Positions 1-7,738 are shown, counted from the first letter of the stretch. The stretch: 7,851 bases of DNA from Verrucomicrobiota bacterium (GCA_025360895.1 JANYBF010000646.1:1-7851); one strand, 5' to 3'. Numbers and translations are program-made. The notes: generated by a model not told the origin, from the letters alone.

Positions 1-27
1 CTTGGATCAAGAAGGCATACTCGATTT

Positions 28-3000
28 ATGATGCGAATCCGAATTCTTCTGCTGGGCTTGTTGGTCGCGCTGGTGGCGCTACCGTCGCCGGCTACCGCGA
101 TCTTCAACACGGGCGCCACCTGGAAACACTTCAAAGGCCAGGTGGAGGCTTCCACCCCGGACCCGACCGCGTGGCGCGGCATCAATTTCAACGATTCAGC
201 TTTCACCCCCGCGCCGGCGCCATTCTGGTACGACACTTCCGGCGACTCTTCCACCTTGCCCAGCGGGACGCAGCTTACGGACATGCAGAATCAATACACC
301 TGCATTTTCCTGCGGCGGACCTTTGTGCTCACCAACATCACCGAGTTTAGCGCTTTGCGGTTCGGCGCGTTGGTTGATGATGGGTTCGTGGCGTGGATCA
401 ACGGCACGGAAGTCCAGCGCGCGGGCGTCGGGACCCCGGGCAGTGCCGTGTCCATCAGTACTCTGGCCGAGCTGGCCACCGAACCAGTGCCGTTTGTCTT
501 TTACGACCTGCTCTCCCCGACTAATTATCTGGTCCTCGGAACCAATGTCATCACGGTTCAGGTTTTCAACATCTCACTAGGCAGTTCTGACCTGGATTTC
601 GATTGCTCGCTTAGCACCACGGCGCCGGACCCGACACCGCCGGTCGTCGCGACCAGCAGTCCGGCGCCGGGCTCAGTCAACAACTTGACGCAGGTTACGG
701 TCACCTTCAGCGAGCCGGTCAACGGAGTGAACGCCTCGGATTTTCTGATCAACGGCGTACCCGCAACCGGAATGACCGGCGGGAATGATACCTACACCTT
801 CACCTTTCCCCAACCCGCCTATGGCAATGTGACGATTACCTGGGTTGGTGGCCACGGCATCGTTGATTACGGGATGCCGCCCAATCCGTTTAACGCGACC
901 GGTCCCGGCGCGACATGGCAATACAATCTCGCGGATACGATCGCTCCGACGGTTGCGTTTCAACTTCCGTTTGCCAGCGTCACCGTGCGCAGTCTGGCGC
1001 AGATCGAAGTGAACTTCTCTGCAGCGGTGACTGGCGTTGATGCGGCGGATCTGCTGATCAACAGCGTCCCGGCCGCAAGCATCAGCGCCGTCACGTCCAG
1101 TCAATACGTCTTCACCTTTCCCCCGCCCGCTGTCGGGACCGTGCAGGTCCAGTTCGCCGTGAACCACAACATCCGCGATTTGGCGGCCGTGCCCAACAAC
1201 TTCGCCGGGGCCAACTGGAGCTATGTGCTCGATCCAAATGCGATTGTGGATTCCGTGCGGCTGAACGAACTCGCCGCTGCCAACGTCAACGGCCTGCGCG
1301 ACGAGGACAACGAAGTGCAGGACTGGGTGGAACTTTTCAACACCAGCACCAACACCGTGAGCCTCGCGGGTTGGTCGTTGACGGATAACGAAGGCACGCC
1401 GGCGAAGTGGGTCTTTCCCGCCGTCGCCATCGGCCCGCGCAGTTACTTGACGGTGTTCTGCTCCGGCAAGGATCGTAAGCCGGTCACGCCCGGCTCCAAG
1501 CTCCATGCCAATTTCAGCCTTGGTCCCGATGGTGAATTTCTTGGCCTCTACAACGCCGAGGTGCCCCGCCAACTGATCGCTTCATTCAATCCGTACCCGA
1601 ACCAACGCACCGATTATTCGTGGGGCTTCGATCCCGTGGATCAATTAAAGTATTTTCAGACACAAACCCCCGGCACGAACAATGGCGCGAGTACGATCAC
1701 GGGAGTGGTGTCCGATACCAAGTTCAGTCACAAACGCGGCTTTTATGACACGGCGTTTTCCCTCTCCATTACCTGTGCCACGCCCGCCGTCACCATCCGC
1801 TACACCACCGACGGCACCGCGCCGACCGTGACCAGCGGGCTAATCTACGGGGTGCCGATTCCCATCAGTAAAACGACCGTGGTTCGCGCGGCGGCCTATA
1901 GCCCCGGTTTGCTGCCATCGGATGTGGACGCTCAGACTTACCTGTTCCTCAGCGACGTGATCAATCAATCCACCAACGGTGCGGCCCCGCCCGGTTGGCC
2001 GGCCACCTGGGGCGCAAACGTGGTGGACTACGGAATGGACCCGCAGATCGTGAATGCCGCCGCGTACAAAGACACAATCAAGAGCGACCTCCAGGCGATT
2101 CCAACCTTTAGCATTGTTGCGGACGTGAACGATCTTTTCGGTGTCAACGGGATCTACGCCAATCCGGGCGGGGACACCATCGCTTGGGAACGCCCCTGCT
2201 CCATCGAGTTGATTTATCCCGACGATACGGAGGGATTTCACATCAACTGTGGTATCCGTATGCGCGGCGGGTTCAGCCGGAGTACGGACAATCCCAAGCA
2301 TGCGTTCCGGTTTTTCTTCCGGCAGGAATATGGCGCGTCCAAGCTTAACTATCCGTTCTTTGGCCCGACCGGTGCGTCCAGTTTCGACAAGTTCGACATG
2401 CGCACCATGCAGAACTACTCGTGGGCGTTTCAGGGCGACAGCCGGATGATGTGTCTGCGTGACGTATCTTCACGGGATGCACAGCTCGCCATGAACGGAC
2501 TCAGCACGCGTGGCAATTTTTATCACCTCTACATCAACGGACAGTATTGGGGGCTCTACAATTCCGAAGAACGCGCGGAAGCGTCCTTTGCTGAATCCTA
2601 CGTTGGCGGAAGCGCGGATGACTACGATGTGATCAAACAGTTGGACGGCTACATCAGCGGTGCGACGGACGGCAACACTGACGCCTGGTACCGGCTCTGG
2701 CAGGCGGCGACGAACGGCTTTGCCAATGACGCAGACTACTTCAAAGTTCAAGGTTTGAACGTTGATGGCACGGCGAATCCGGCTTACGAAAACCTCGTGG
2801 ATGTCGCCAACATGATTGACTACATGCTGGTCATCCTCTACGGCGACAACCTGGACGCGCCCATTTCGAACTTTCTCGGCAACGATTCGCCCAACAACTG
2901 TTACGGCTTTCGCGATCGTACCGGGAAACACGGCGGGTTCCGCTTCATTTCGCACGATGCGGAACACACGCTCTTGAACGTGAATGAAGACCGCACCGGT

Positions 3001-6000
3001 ATTGTGAACCTCGCCAGCACCACGCCCCCCAACACCTATGGCGTCATCAATGCGGATTGGACCTGTGGCAACCCCTTGACGCAATCCGGCGGCGCGGCGG
3101 CGGCCATCCAGCGCTCGACTCCGCAATACATCTGGTTTCGCATGCACCCAAGCGCGGAGTTCCGGATGCTCGTCGCGGACCGGGTTCAACAACACTGCTT
3201 CAACGGCGGACCGCTTTCCGTCCCGGGAATGCGCGCCAGCCTGTTGACCCGCAGCAATGAGATTCAGCGCGCCATCGTCGCGGAATCCGCCCGTTGGGGG
3301 GACGCCAAGCGCGCCGCGCCCTTTACCCGCGTGGATTGGGTCAACGCGATGAACACCGTGTTCAACGCCTTCGTCAACGGGCGCACGGCGGTACTCGTTA
3401 ATCAACTCAAAGCCGACGGCCTGTTCCCGACGGTCAACGCGCCGCTCTTCAGCAGTTATGGCGGCGTGGTCGCCAACGGTTTTGCCCTCTCTCTCACGAA
3501 CAACAATGCGGCCGGTACGATTTATTACACGTTGAATGGAACCGATCCCCGCCTGCGGGGCGGCAACATTTCGCCCAGTGCCATCGCCGATACCCCCGGC
3601 ACGCCCATCGTTGTTAATTTTCCGACCACCGTCCGCGCCCGGGTTCTGAGCGGCACGACTTGGAGTGCAATCGTCGGGGCGACGTTTTATCCGGCGCAGG
3701 ATTTGAGCAAGCTGATCTTCACGGAGATTAACTACAATCCACCGGGCGTGGGGGCGACCGCGGGCGACGAGTTCGAGTTTGTCGAGTTGAAGAACGCGGG
3801 CACCAACGTCATAGATCTTAGCGGCCTGAGTTTCACCAGTGGCATCACCTTTACCTTTACCAATGGGACGCGGCTCAATCCGGGGCAGTTCTTTGTGCTG
3901 GGCCGCAATCTGACGACGTTGCAGGCGCGTTATCCCGGCCTCGTGGTGGACGGTCTTTACACCGGAAAGCTGGATAACAATGGAGAAAACCTGACGATTT
4001 CGCACCCACTCGGCACGGAAGTCACCTCGGTGGATTACAAGGACAGCGGGGCCTGGCCCCTCACGCCAGATGGTTTTGGTTATTCCTTGGTCGCCAAAGA
4101 TCCGAACGCGAATCCCAATCCCAGCAATCCCACGAGTTGGCGTGCGAGTACCAGCCCGTTTGGTTCGCCGGGTGCGGATGATCCCACGCCCATCATCCCT
4201 GGGATTCTGATTAACGAGGCGCTCACCCACACGGACCCGCCGTTGAGCGATTCAATCGAACTTTATAATCCCACCACGGCGGGGGTGAACGTCGGCGGCT
4301 GGTTTTTGACGGACGATGGCAAATACCCGTGGAAGTTTCGCATCCCGAACGGAACAACGATTCCCGCCAACGGCTACCGCGTCTTCACCGCACTCGATTT
4401 TGATCCCGTTCCCGGTACGACCAACAATTTCCTCCTGAGTTCGTACGGCGATGAGGTTTATCTCTTTTCCGGCGATGCGAACATGAATCTCACCGGCTAC
4501 AGCCACGGGTTCACCTTTGGCGCTGCGCAGAACGGCGTTTCCTTTGGCCGCTATGTTCTCAGCACCGGGGACGAACATTTCGTGTCTCAGGTGTCGCGCA
4601 CCCTGCCCGGTGTCAACTCCGACCCGCTCGTCGGCCCGGTCGTGATCCATCAGATCATGTATCACCCCCCCGATCTGGCGGGCGGTCTCGATAACGCAGA
4701 CGATGAGTTCATCGAGCTGCGCAACATCACGGCGGCTCCCGTGGCATTCATCGAGCCGACATACCATACGAATTCCTGGCGCGTGCGCGGCGGGGTGGAT
4801 TTTGACTTCCCAACCAACACCACGTTGAACGCGGCGCAATCCTTGGTGCTGGTAAATTTTAATCCGACCAATGCCGCGCTGCTTTCAGCTTTTCGTTCCA
4901 AATATGGTTTCGCCGGAGTTTCCGTACTCGGTCCGTATGGCGGCAAGCTCGATAATTCAAGCGACACCATCGAAGTGCAGCGCCCGGACGCGCCCGATAC
5001 CAACGGCGTGCCCTACATCCTGGTGGACAAGGTGAGCTACCGGGATGTTGCTCCGTGGCCCCCCTCGGCCGACGGCGGCGGTGCGGCTTTGCGGCGCATT
5101 GCGGACGCAGCTTACGGCAACGATCCGGCCAACTGGGTGGGTTCGTCACTGACCATTACGACGCCGCCACAGAGCGTCAACGCTCGCGCTGGGACCAATG
5201 TCAGCTTTGGCGTCGTCGCGTTCGGCACGGGGCCGCTGGACTACCAATGGCAAAAAGACGGCGCGAACCTCGCAGTCGCCACCTACGCGAACTTCGCATT
5301 GGCAAATGTGCAGTTGGCCGATGGCGCTGTTTACACGGTTACGGTCGGCGATCTTTCTGGTTTCATTGTCAGCCCGCCCGCTTACTTGGTCATCCTCGAA
5401 GACATTGTGATCAGTCTGCCGCCACTCGACCAGACGGTTGTGGCGGGTAGTCCGGTCACGTTGAGCGTGGAAATATCAGGCAACCCACCGCCTTTTACCT
5501 ACGAATGGCACTCCACTCAGGCGCCGTTGGTCACCAATACGATTGTTTCGGATTTGCGCAGCTCTTTCCACGCCTTCACCGCCACCGCCAACACCTCGTG
5601 GCAGTTGGTGGTGAAAAACTTGGCCAGTCCGGCGGGGGTGACGGCCAACGTCAACATCACCGTCCTGCCGGATACCGACGGCGACGGTCTGCCCGACGCC
5701 TGGGAAACTCAATACGGACTGAACCCAGTCAGCGCACTGGATGCCGCGCTCGACAAAGATGGTGACGGCATGAGCAACCGCGCGGAATACATTGCGGGCA
5801 CCGATCCCGCCGATGCGGCCAGTTATCTCAAAGTCGAGCAGATGGCCGTTGATGCTGGCGAGGCCACCATCAGCTTCCTCGCCCAAGCCAGCAAGACCTA
5901 CACGGTACAGTACAAAGACGATCTCAACGCGACTTGGCAATGGCTGGCGGATCTCACGGCTTATCCCACCGCCCGTATGGTATCGGTGACGGATCCGGGC

Positions 6001-6051
6001 CTATTGTTAACGAACCGTTTTTACCGGCTCGTTACGCCCCGGATGCCCTGA
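28..6051 (+). CDS. Giant secreted CotH-kinase protein with lamin-tail, chitobiase-like and Ig-like modules
   Basis: This is a 2007-residue exported multidomain protein. Residues 1-24 form a signal peptide (RIR, a hydrophobic stretch, then cleavage after ATA). Residues 25-197 are a beta-sandwich, possibly galactose-binding-like. Residues 203-300 and 304-401 are tandem bacterial Ig-like repeats. About 408-530 is a lamin-tail domain (LNELAAAN, DWVELFN, GWSLTDN). About 562-641 is a chitobiase C-terminal-like module (IRYTTDGTAPT). About 690-1100 is a CotH-type kinase domain (RMRGGFS at 744-750, K757, YINGQYWGLYNSEE at 835-848, HDAEH at 976-980). About 1139-1222 is a second chitobiase-like module (IYYTLNGTDPR). 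Three more lamin-tail domains lie at about 1228-1356, 1391-1530 and 1537-1700. Ig-like domains follow at 1708-1790 and 1793-1880, calcium loops at 1882-1920, and a terminal beta module at 1935-2007. CotH-family proteins can be atypical secreted protein kinases; activity and substrate here are unknown. Ten cysteines occur, none after residue 1057. The start is the first of two consecutive ATGs. A weak AGAAGG lies 12 bases upstream, and the frame stays open to the window edge, but the signal peptide supports this start. Confidence 0.93.
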   Translation: MMRIRILLLGLLVALVALPSPATAIFNTGATWKHFKGQVEASTPDPTAWRGINFNDSAFTPAPAPFWYDTSGDSSTLPSGTQLTDMQNQYTCIFLRRTFVLTNITEFSALRFGALVDDGFVAWINGTEVQRAGVGTPGSAVSISTLAELATEPVPFVFYDLLSPTNYLVLGTNVITVQVFNISLGSSDLDFDCSLSTTAPDPTPPVVATSSPAPGSVNNLTQVTVTFSEPVNGVNASDFLINGVPATGMTGGNDTYTFTFPQPAYGNVTITWVGGHGIVDYGMPPNPFNATGPGATWQYNLADTIAPTVAFQLPFASVTVRSLAQIEVNFSAAVTGVDAADLLINSVPAASISAVTSSQYVFTFPPPAVGTVQVQFAVNHNIRDLAAVPNNFAGANWSYVLDPNAIVDSVRLNELAAANVNGLRDEDNEVQDWVELFNTSTNTVSLAGWSLTDNEGTPAKWVFPAVAIGPRSYLTVFCSGKDRKPVTPGSKLHANFSLGPDGEFLGLYNAEVPRQLIASFNPYPNQRTDYSWGFDPVDQLKYFQTQTPGTNNGASTITGVVSDTKFSHKRGFYDTAFSLSITCATPAVTIRYTTDGTAPTVTSGLIYGVPIPISKTTVVRAAAYSPGLLPSDVDAQTYLFLSDVINQSTNGAAPPGWPATWGANVVDYGMDPQIVNAAAYKDTIKSDLQAIPTFSIVADVNDLFGVNGIYANPGGDTIAWERPCSIELIYPDDTEGFHINCGIRMRGGFSRSTDNPKHAFRFFFRQEYGASKLNYPFFGPTGASSFDKFDMRTMQNYSWAFQGDSRMMCLRDVSSRDAQLAMNGLSTRGNFYHLYINGQYWGLYNSEERAEASFAESYVGGSADDYDVIKQLDGYISGATDGNTDAWYRLWQAATNGFANDADYFKVQGLNVDGTANPAYENLVDVANMIDYMLVILYGDNLDAPISNFLGNDSPNNCYGFRDRTGKHGGFRFISHDAEHTLLNVNEDRTGIVNLASTTPPNTYGVINADWTCGNPLTQSGGAAAAIQRSTPQYIWFRMHPSAEFRMLVADRVQQHCFNGGPLSVPGMRASLLTRSNEIQRAIVAESARWGDAKRAAPFTRVDWVNAMNTVFNAFVNGRTAVLVNQLKADGLFPTVNAPLFSSYGGVVANGFALSLTNNNAAGTIYYTLNGTDPRLRGGNISPSAIADTPGTPIVVNFPTTVRARVLSGTTWSAIVGATFYPAQDLSKLIFTEINYNPPGVGATAGDEFEFVELKNAGTNVIDLSGLSFTSGITFTFTNGTRLNPGQFFVLGRNLTTLQARYPGLVVDGLYTGKLDNNGENLTISHPLGTEVTSVDYKDSGAWPLTPDGFGYSLVAKDPNANPNPSNPTSWRASTSPFGSPGADDPTPIIPGILINEALTHTDPPLSDSIELYNPTTAGVNVGGWFLTDDGKYPWKFRIPNGTTIPANGYRVFTALDFDPVPGTTNNFLLSSYGDEVYLFSGDANMNLTGYSHGFTFGAAQNGVSFGRYVLSTGDEHFVSQVSRTLPGVNSDPLVGPVVIHQIMYHPPDLAGGLDNADDEFIELRNITAAPVAFIEPTYHTNSWRVRGGVDFDFPTNTTLNAAQSLVLVNFNPTNAALLSAFRSKYGFAGVSVLGPYGGKLDNSSDTIEVQRPDAPDTNGVPYILVDKVSYRDVAPWPPSADGGGAALRRIADAAYGNDPANWVGSSLTITTPPQSVNARAGTNVSFGVVAFGTGPLDYQWQKDGANLAVATYANFALANVQLADGAVYTVTVGDLSGFIVSPPAYLVILEDIVISLPPLDQTVVAGSPVTLSVEISGNPPPFTYEWHSTQAPLVTNTIVSDLRSSFHAFTATANTSWQLVVKNLASPAGVTANVNITVLPDTDGDGLPDAWETQYGLNPVSALDAALDKDGDGMSNRAEYIAGTDPADAASYLKVEQMAVDAGEATISFLAQASKTYTVQYKDDLNATWQWLADLTAYPTARMVSVTDPGLLLTNRFYRLVTPRMP

Positions 6052-6120
6052 GTCCGCCGCGCACGCGAACTGGGGTGGTGTCAGGTGCGTCCCACGGCCT
6101 GGGAAATGTTTTATCTCAGG

Positions 6121-6149
6121 TTGCCAAATACGTTTTAACCCTGTTCAAT
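6121..6149 (+). promoter_or_regulatory. Weak promoter-like pair just before the propeller gene
   Basis: TTGCCA (6121-6126) and TTCAAT (6144-6149) are 17 bases apart, each close to the sigma70 consensus. The predicted transcription start would fall at or within a base or two of the ATG at 6156, giving an almost leaderless message. This fits the absence of a Shine-Dalgarno sequence, but such hexamer pairs also arise by chance. Confidence 0.2.
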
Positions 6150-6155
6150 CCGGCC

Positions 6156-7649
6156 ATGAGATTCCCACTTTGGCCCTACCTCGCACGCCTGCTTGGGTTG
6201 TTCGCTTTTGCTTCCGAAATGGTCGCGGCCGCGCTCGGCGACTTTGAGGGTCACGCGGATGTCGGCAATCCGAAACGTACTGGGTCCACCGAGTTCGACG
6301 CCACCCAAAGGAACTACAAAGTCGCTGGCGGCGGCAAAAATATGTGGTTCACCAACGATGCGTTGCACTTCGTTTGGAAGAAAGTTTCCGGCGATGTAAC
6401 GCTCGTGGCGGATATTACTTTGGATGGCTCAGTCGGCGATCCGCATCGCAAGGCATGTCTGCTCATCCGGCAAAGCCTGGATGCCGATTCGGCTTATGCC
6501 GATGCTGCGCTTCATGGCGATGGACTGACTTCGCTCCAATATCGCGAGGCGAAGGGTGCGTTGACGCGCGAGATTCAGTCAAACATGGTCGGGCCGCGAC
6601 GACTGCGGTTGGAAAAGCGCGGCAAGTATGTGTCCCTGTCCGTTGCCCGGATCGGCGAAGAGTTGCGTCCGGCGGGCGGGTCATTTCGGCTGGAACTGGA
6701 GGCGCCGTTCTATGTGGGCCTCGGCGTCTGTGCCCACAATGATGACGCACTTGAGACCGCCGTGTTCACCAATGTCGAATTGCATGAAGGCACGATTCCG
6801 TTCCCGGCAAAACCTTCGCTCATCAGCACGCTGGAGACGATCACGCTGGCGTCGAAAGATCGGCGGGTGGTGTGGTGGACCACCAATCTGATTGAGGCGC
6901 CGAATTGGTTGCCCGACGGCACCAATCTACTTTTCAACAGTCAGGGTCGCATTCATCGAATTGCACTTTCGAGTGGTAACCCTGTAACGGTTGACACCGG
7001 CTTCGCAACGCGCTGCAACAATGATCACGGGATTTCGCCGGACGGCACGCGGTTCGTGATCAGCGACCAAACCCAAGGCGACCGAAAGTCGCGCATCTAC
7101 ACGCTGCCGATCACAGGCGGCACGCCGAAACTTATCACCGAACTGGGGCCGTCGTACTGGCACGGCTGGTCGCCGGACGGCCAGACTTTGGCGTATTGCG
7201 CTGAACGCAACGGCGCGTTCGACATCTACACGATCCCCGTTGGGGGTGGATCGGAATTGCGCCTTACCGACGCCCAAGGATTGGATGATGGACCGGACTA
7301 CTCACCGGACGGCCGCTGGATTTACTTCAACTCGGATCGCACGGGACGGATGCACGTCTGGCGCATGAAATCCGACGGCACCGAGCAGGAACAAATCACA
7401 AAGGATGACTACAACAACTGGTTTCCCCACCCGTCGCCGGACGGCAAATCGCTCGTGTTCCTTTCTTACGAACCCGAAGTGAAGGGACATCCGGAAAACA
7501 AGGATGTCCTGTTGCGCCGGCTGTCGCTGGCGAATGGCCAGATTGATCTGCTCGCCAAACTTTTCGGCGGCCAGGGAACGATCAATGTGCCGTCGTGGTC
7601 ACCGGACAGTCGAAAGCTGGCTTTCGTCAGTTATCAGTTGGTGCCATGA
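6156..7649 (+). CDS. Exported protein: lectin-like domain plus six-bladed TolB/PD40 beta-propeller
   Basis: This encodes 497 residues. Residues 1-26 look like a signal peptide (hydrophobic core, cleavage near VAAA-LGDF). Residues 28-210 form a beta-rich domain resembling the concanavalin-like DUF1349 / GH43 C-terminal fold, judged from SGDVTLVADI, a RLEKRGKYVSLSV stretch, FYVGLGVCAHNDD and a closing AVFTNVEL. From about 225 to the end, a PD40/TolB-type propeller shows six blade signatures: LPDG at 252, SPDG at 294, 339, 383 and 427, and SPDS at 482. Propellers of this type usually bind proteins or glycans and have no catalytic residues; no enzyme motif is visible, so a binding or scaffold role in the periplasm or at the surface is inferred. 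The frame is open upstream to 5934, inside the preceding gene. I chose the ATG at 6156 because the signal peptide begins there and the upstream translation has no protein-like character. No Shine-Dalgarno sequence precedes it. The gene lies 104 bases after the CotH gene and 89 bases before the oxidoreductase. It is not the canonical Pal-Tol TolB, because no tol-pal genes adjoin it and the N-terminal domain differs. Confidence 0.9.
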   Translation: MRFPLWPYLARLLGLFAFASEMVAAALGDFEGHADVGNPKRTGSTEFDATQRNYKVAGGGKNMWFTNDALHFVWKKVSGDVTLVADITLDGSVGDPHRKACLLIRQSLDADSAYADAALHGDGLTSLQYREAKGALTREIQSNMVGPRRLRLEKRGKYVSLSVARIGEELRPAGGSFRLELEAPFYVGLGVCAHNDDALETAVFTNVELHEGTIPFPAKPSLISTLETITLASKDRRVVWWTTNLIEAPNWLPDGTNLLFNSQGRIHRIALSSGNPVTVDTGFATRCNNDHGISPDGTRFVISDQTQGDRKSRIYTLPITGGTPKLITELGPSYWHGWSPDGQTLAYCAERNGAFDIYTIPVGGGSELRLTDAQGLDDGPDYSPDGRWIYFNSDRTGRMHVWRMKSDGTEQEQITKDDYNNWFPHPSPDGKSLVFLSYEPEVKGHPENKDVLLRRLSLANGQIDLLAKLFGGQGTINVPSWSPDSRKLAFVSYQLVP

Positions 7650-7674
7650 TTCTGATCGGCCACCGAGTTTAGCT

Positions 7675-7703
7675 TTGACAACTTTGCGCAAAGGTTGTGG
7701 CAT
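7675..7703 (+). promoter_or_regulatory. Possible sigma70-type promoter for the oxidoreductase gene
   Basis: A consensus -35 hexamer TTGACA (7675-7680) is followed after 17 bases by TGGCAT (7698-7703), which matches the -10 consensus at only three of six positions. This would give an mRNA leader of roughly 25-30 bases. The good -35 and spacing favour it and the poor -10 counts against it. The inverted repeat fills the spacer, so a bound regulator could block polymerase. Confidence 0.3.
7678..7698. promoter_or_regulatory. Near-perfect inverted repeat, candidate operator ahead of the oxidoreductase gene
   Basis: A fully palindromic decamer, TTTGCGCAAA (7683-7692), is flanked by ACAAC on the left and GTTGT on the right, with one extra G (7693) breaking the symmetry. 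The repeat is 21 bases long, in the 89-base gap between the propeller gene and the oxidoreductase. Its left end overlaps a TTGACA hexamer at 7675-7680. There is no following T-run, and an RNA hairpin would have only a GCGC loop, so a protein-binding operator is more likely than a terminator. The regulator is unknown. Confidence 0.4.
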
Positions 7704-7738
7704 GACGCGCATCGGAAAATAAAATCTGTTCCAACGTC

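Noticed and set aside
2470..4230. A 586-residue open frame on the minus strand, and other long minus-strand frames at 673-1572, 1840-2301, 4252-4839 and 5476-5940
   Set aside because: All are in exact codon register with the sense gene, so their stops would need sense TTA, CTA or TCA codons, which this GC-rich gene rarely uses. The translations are rich in R, V, G and H, show no domains or signal peptides, and lie opposite strongly recognisable domains.
6090..6112. Hairpin TCCCA-CGGCC-TGGGA followed by TGTTTT after the CotH gene, as a terminator
   Set aside because: The stem is only five base pairs and the T-run is short and offset, so it is too weak to call. Transcription may continue into the propeller gene or end by another mechanism.
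5934..6155. In-frame upstream extension of the propeller protein, overlapping the end of the CotH gene
   Set aside because: The 74 extra residues have no protein-like pattern and would bury a clear signal peptide. The overlap of more than 100 bases with the upstream gene is best explained as a chance open frame.
6156..7649. Assignment as the Tol-Pal system protein TolB
   Set aside because: Only the propeller resembles TolB. The N-terminal domain is lectin-like and no tolQ, tolR, tolA or pal gene lies nearby.
7656..7670. Hairpin TCGG-CCA-CCGA followed by GTTT after the propeller gene, as a terminator
   Set aside because: A four-pair stem with a three-base loop and no real T-run is expected by chance.
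7702..7722. Tiny frame encoding MTRIGK upstream of the oxidoreductase, as a leader peptide
   Set aside because: It is six codons with no ribosome site, no repeated regulatory codon and no alternative hairpins around it.
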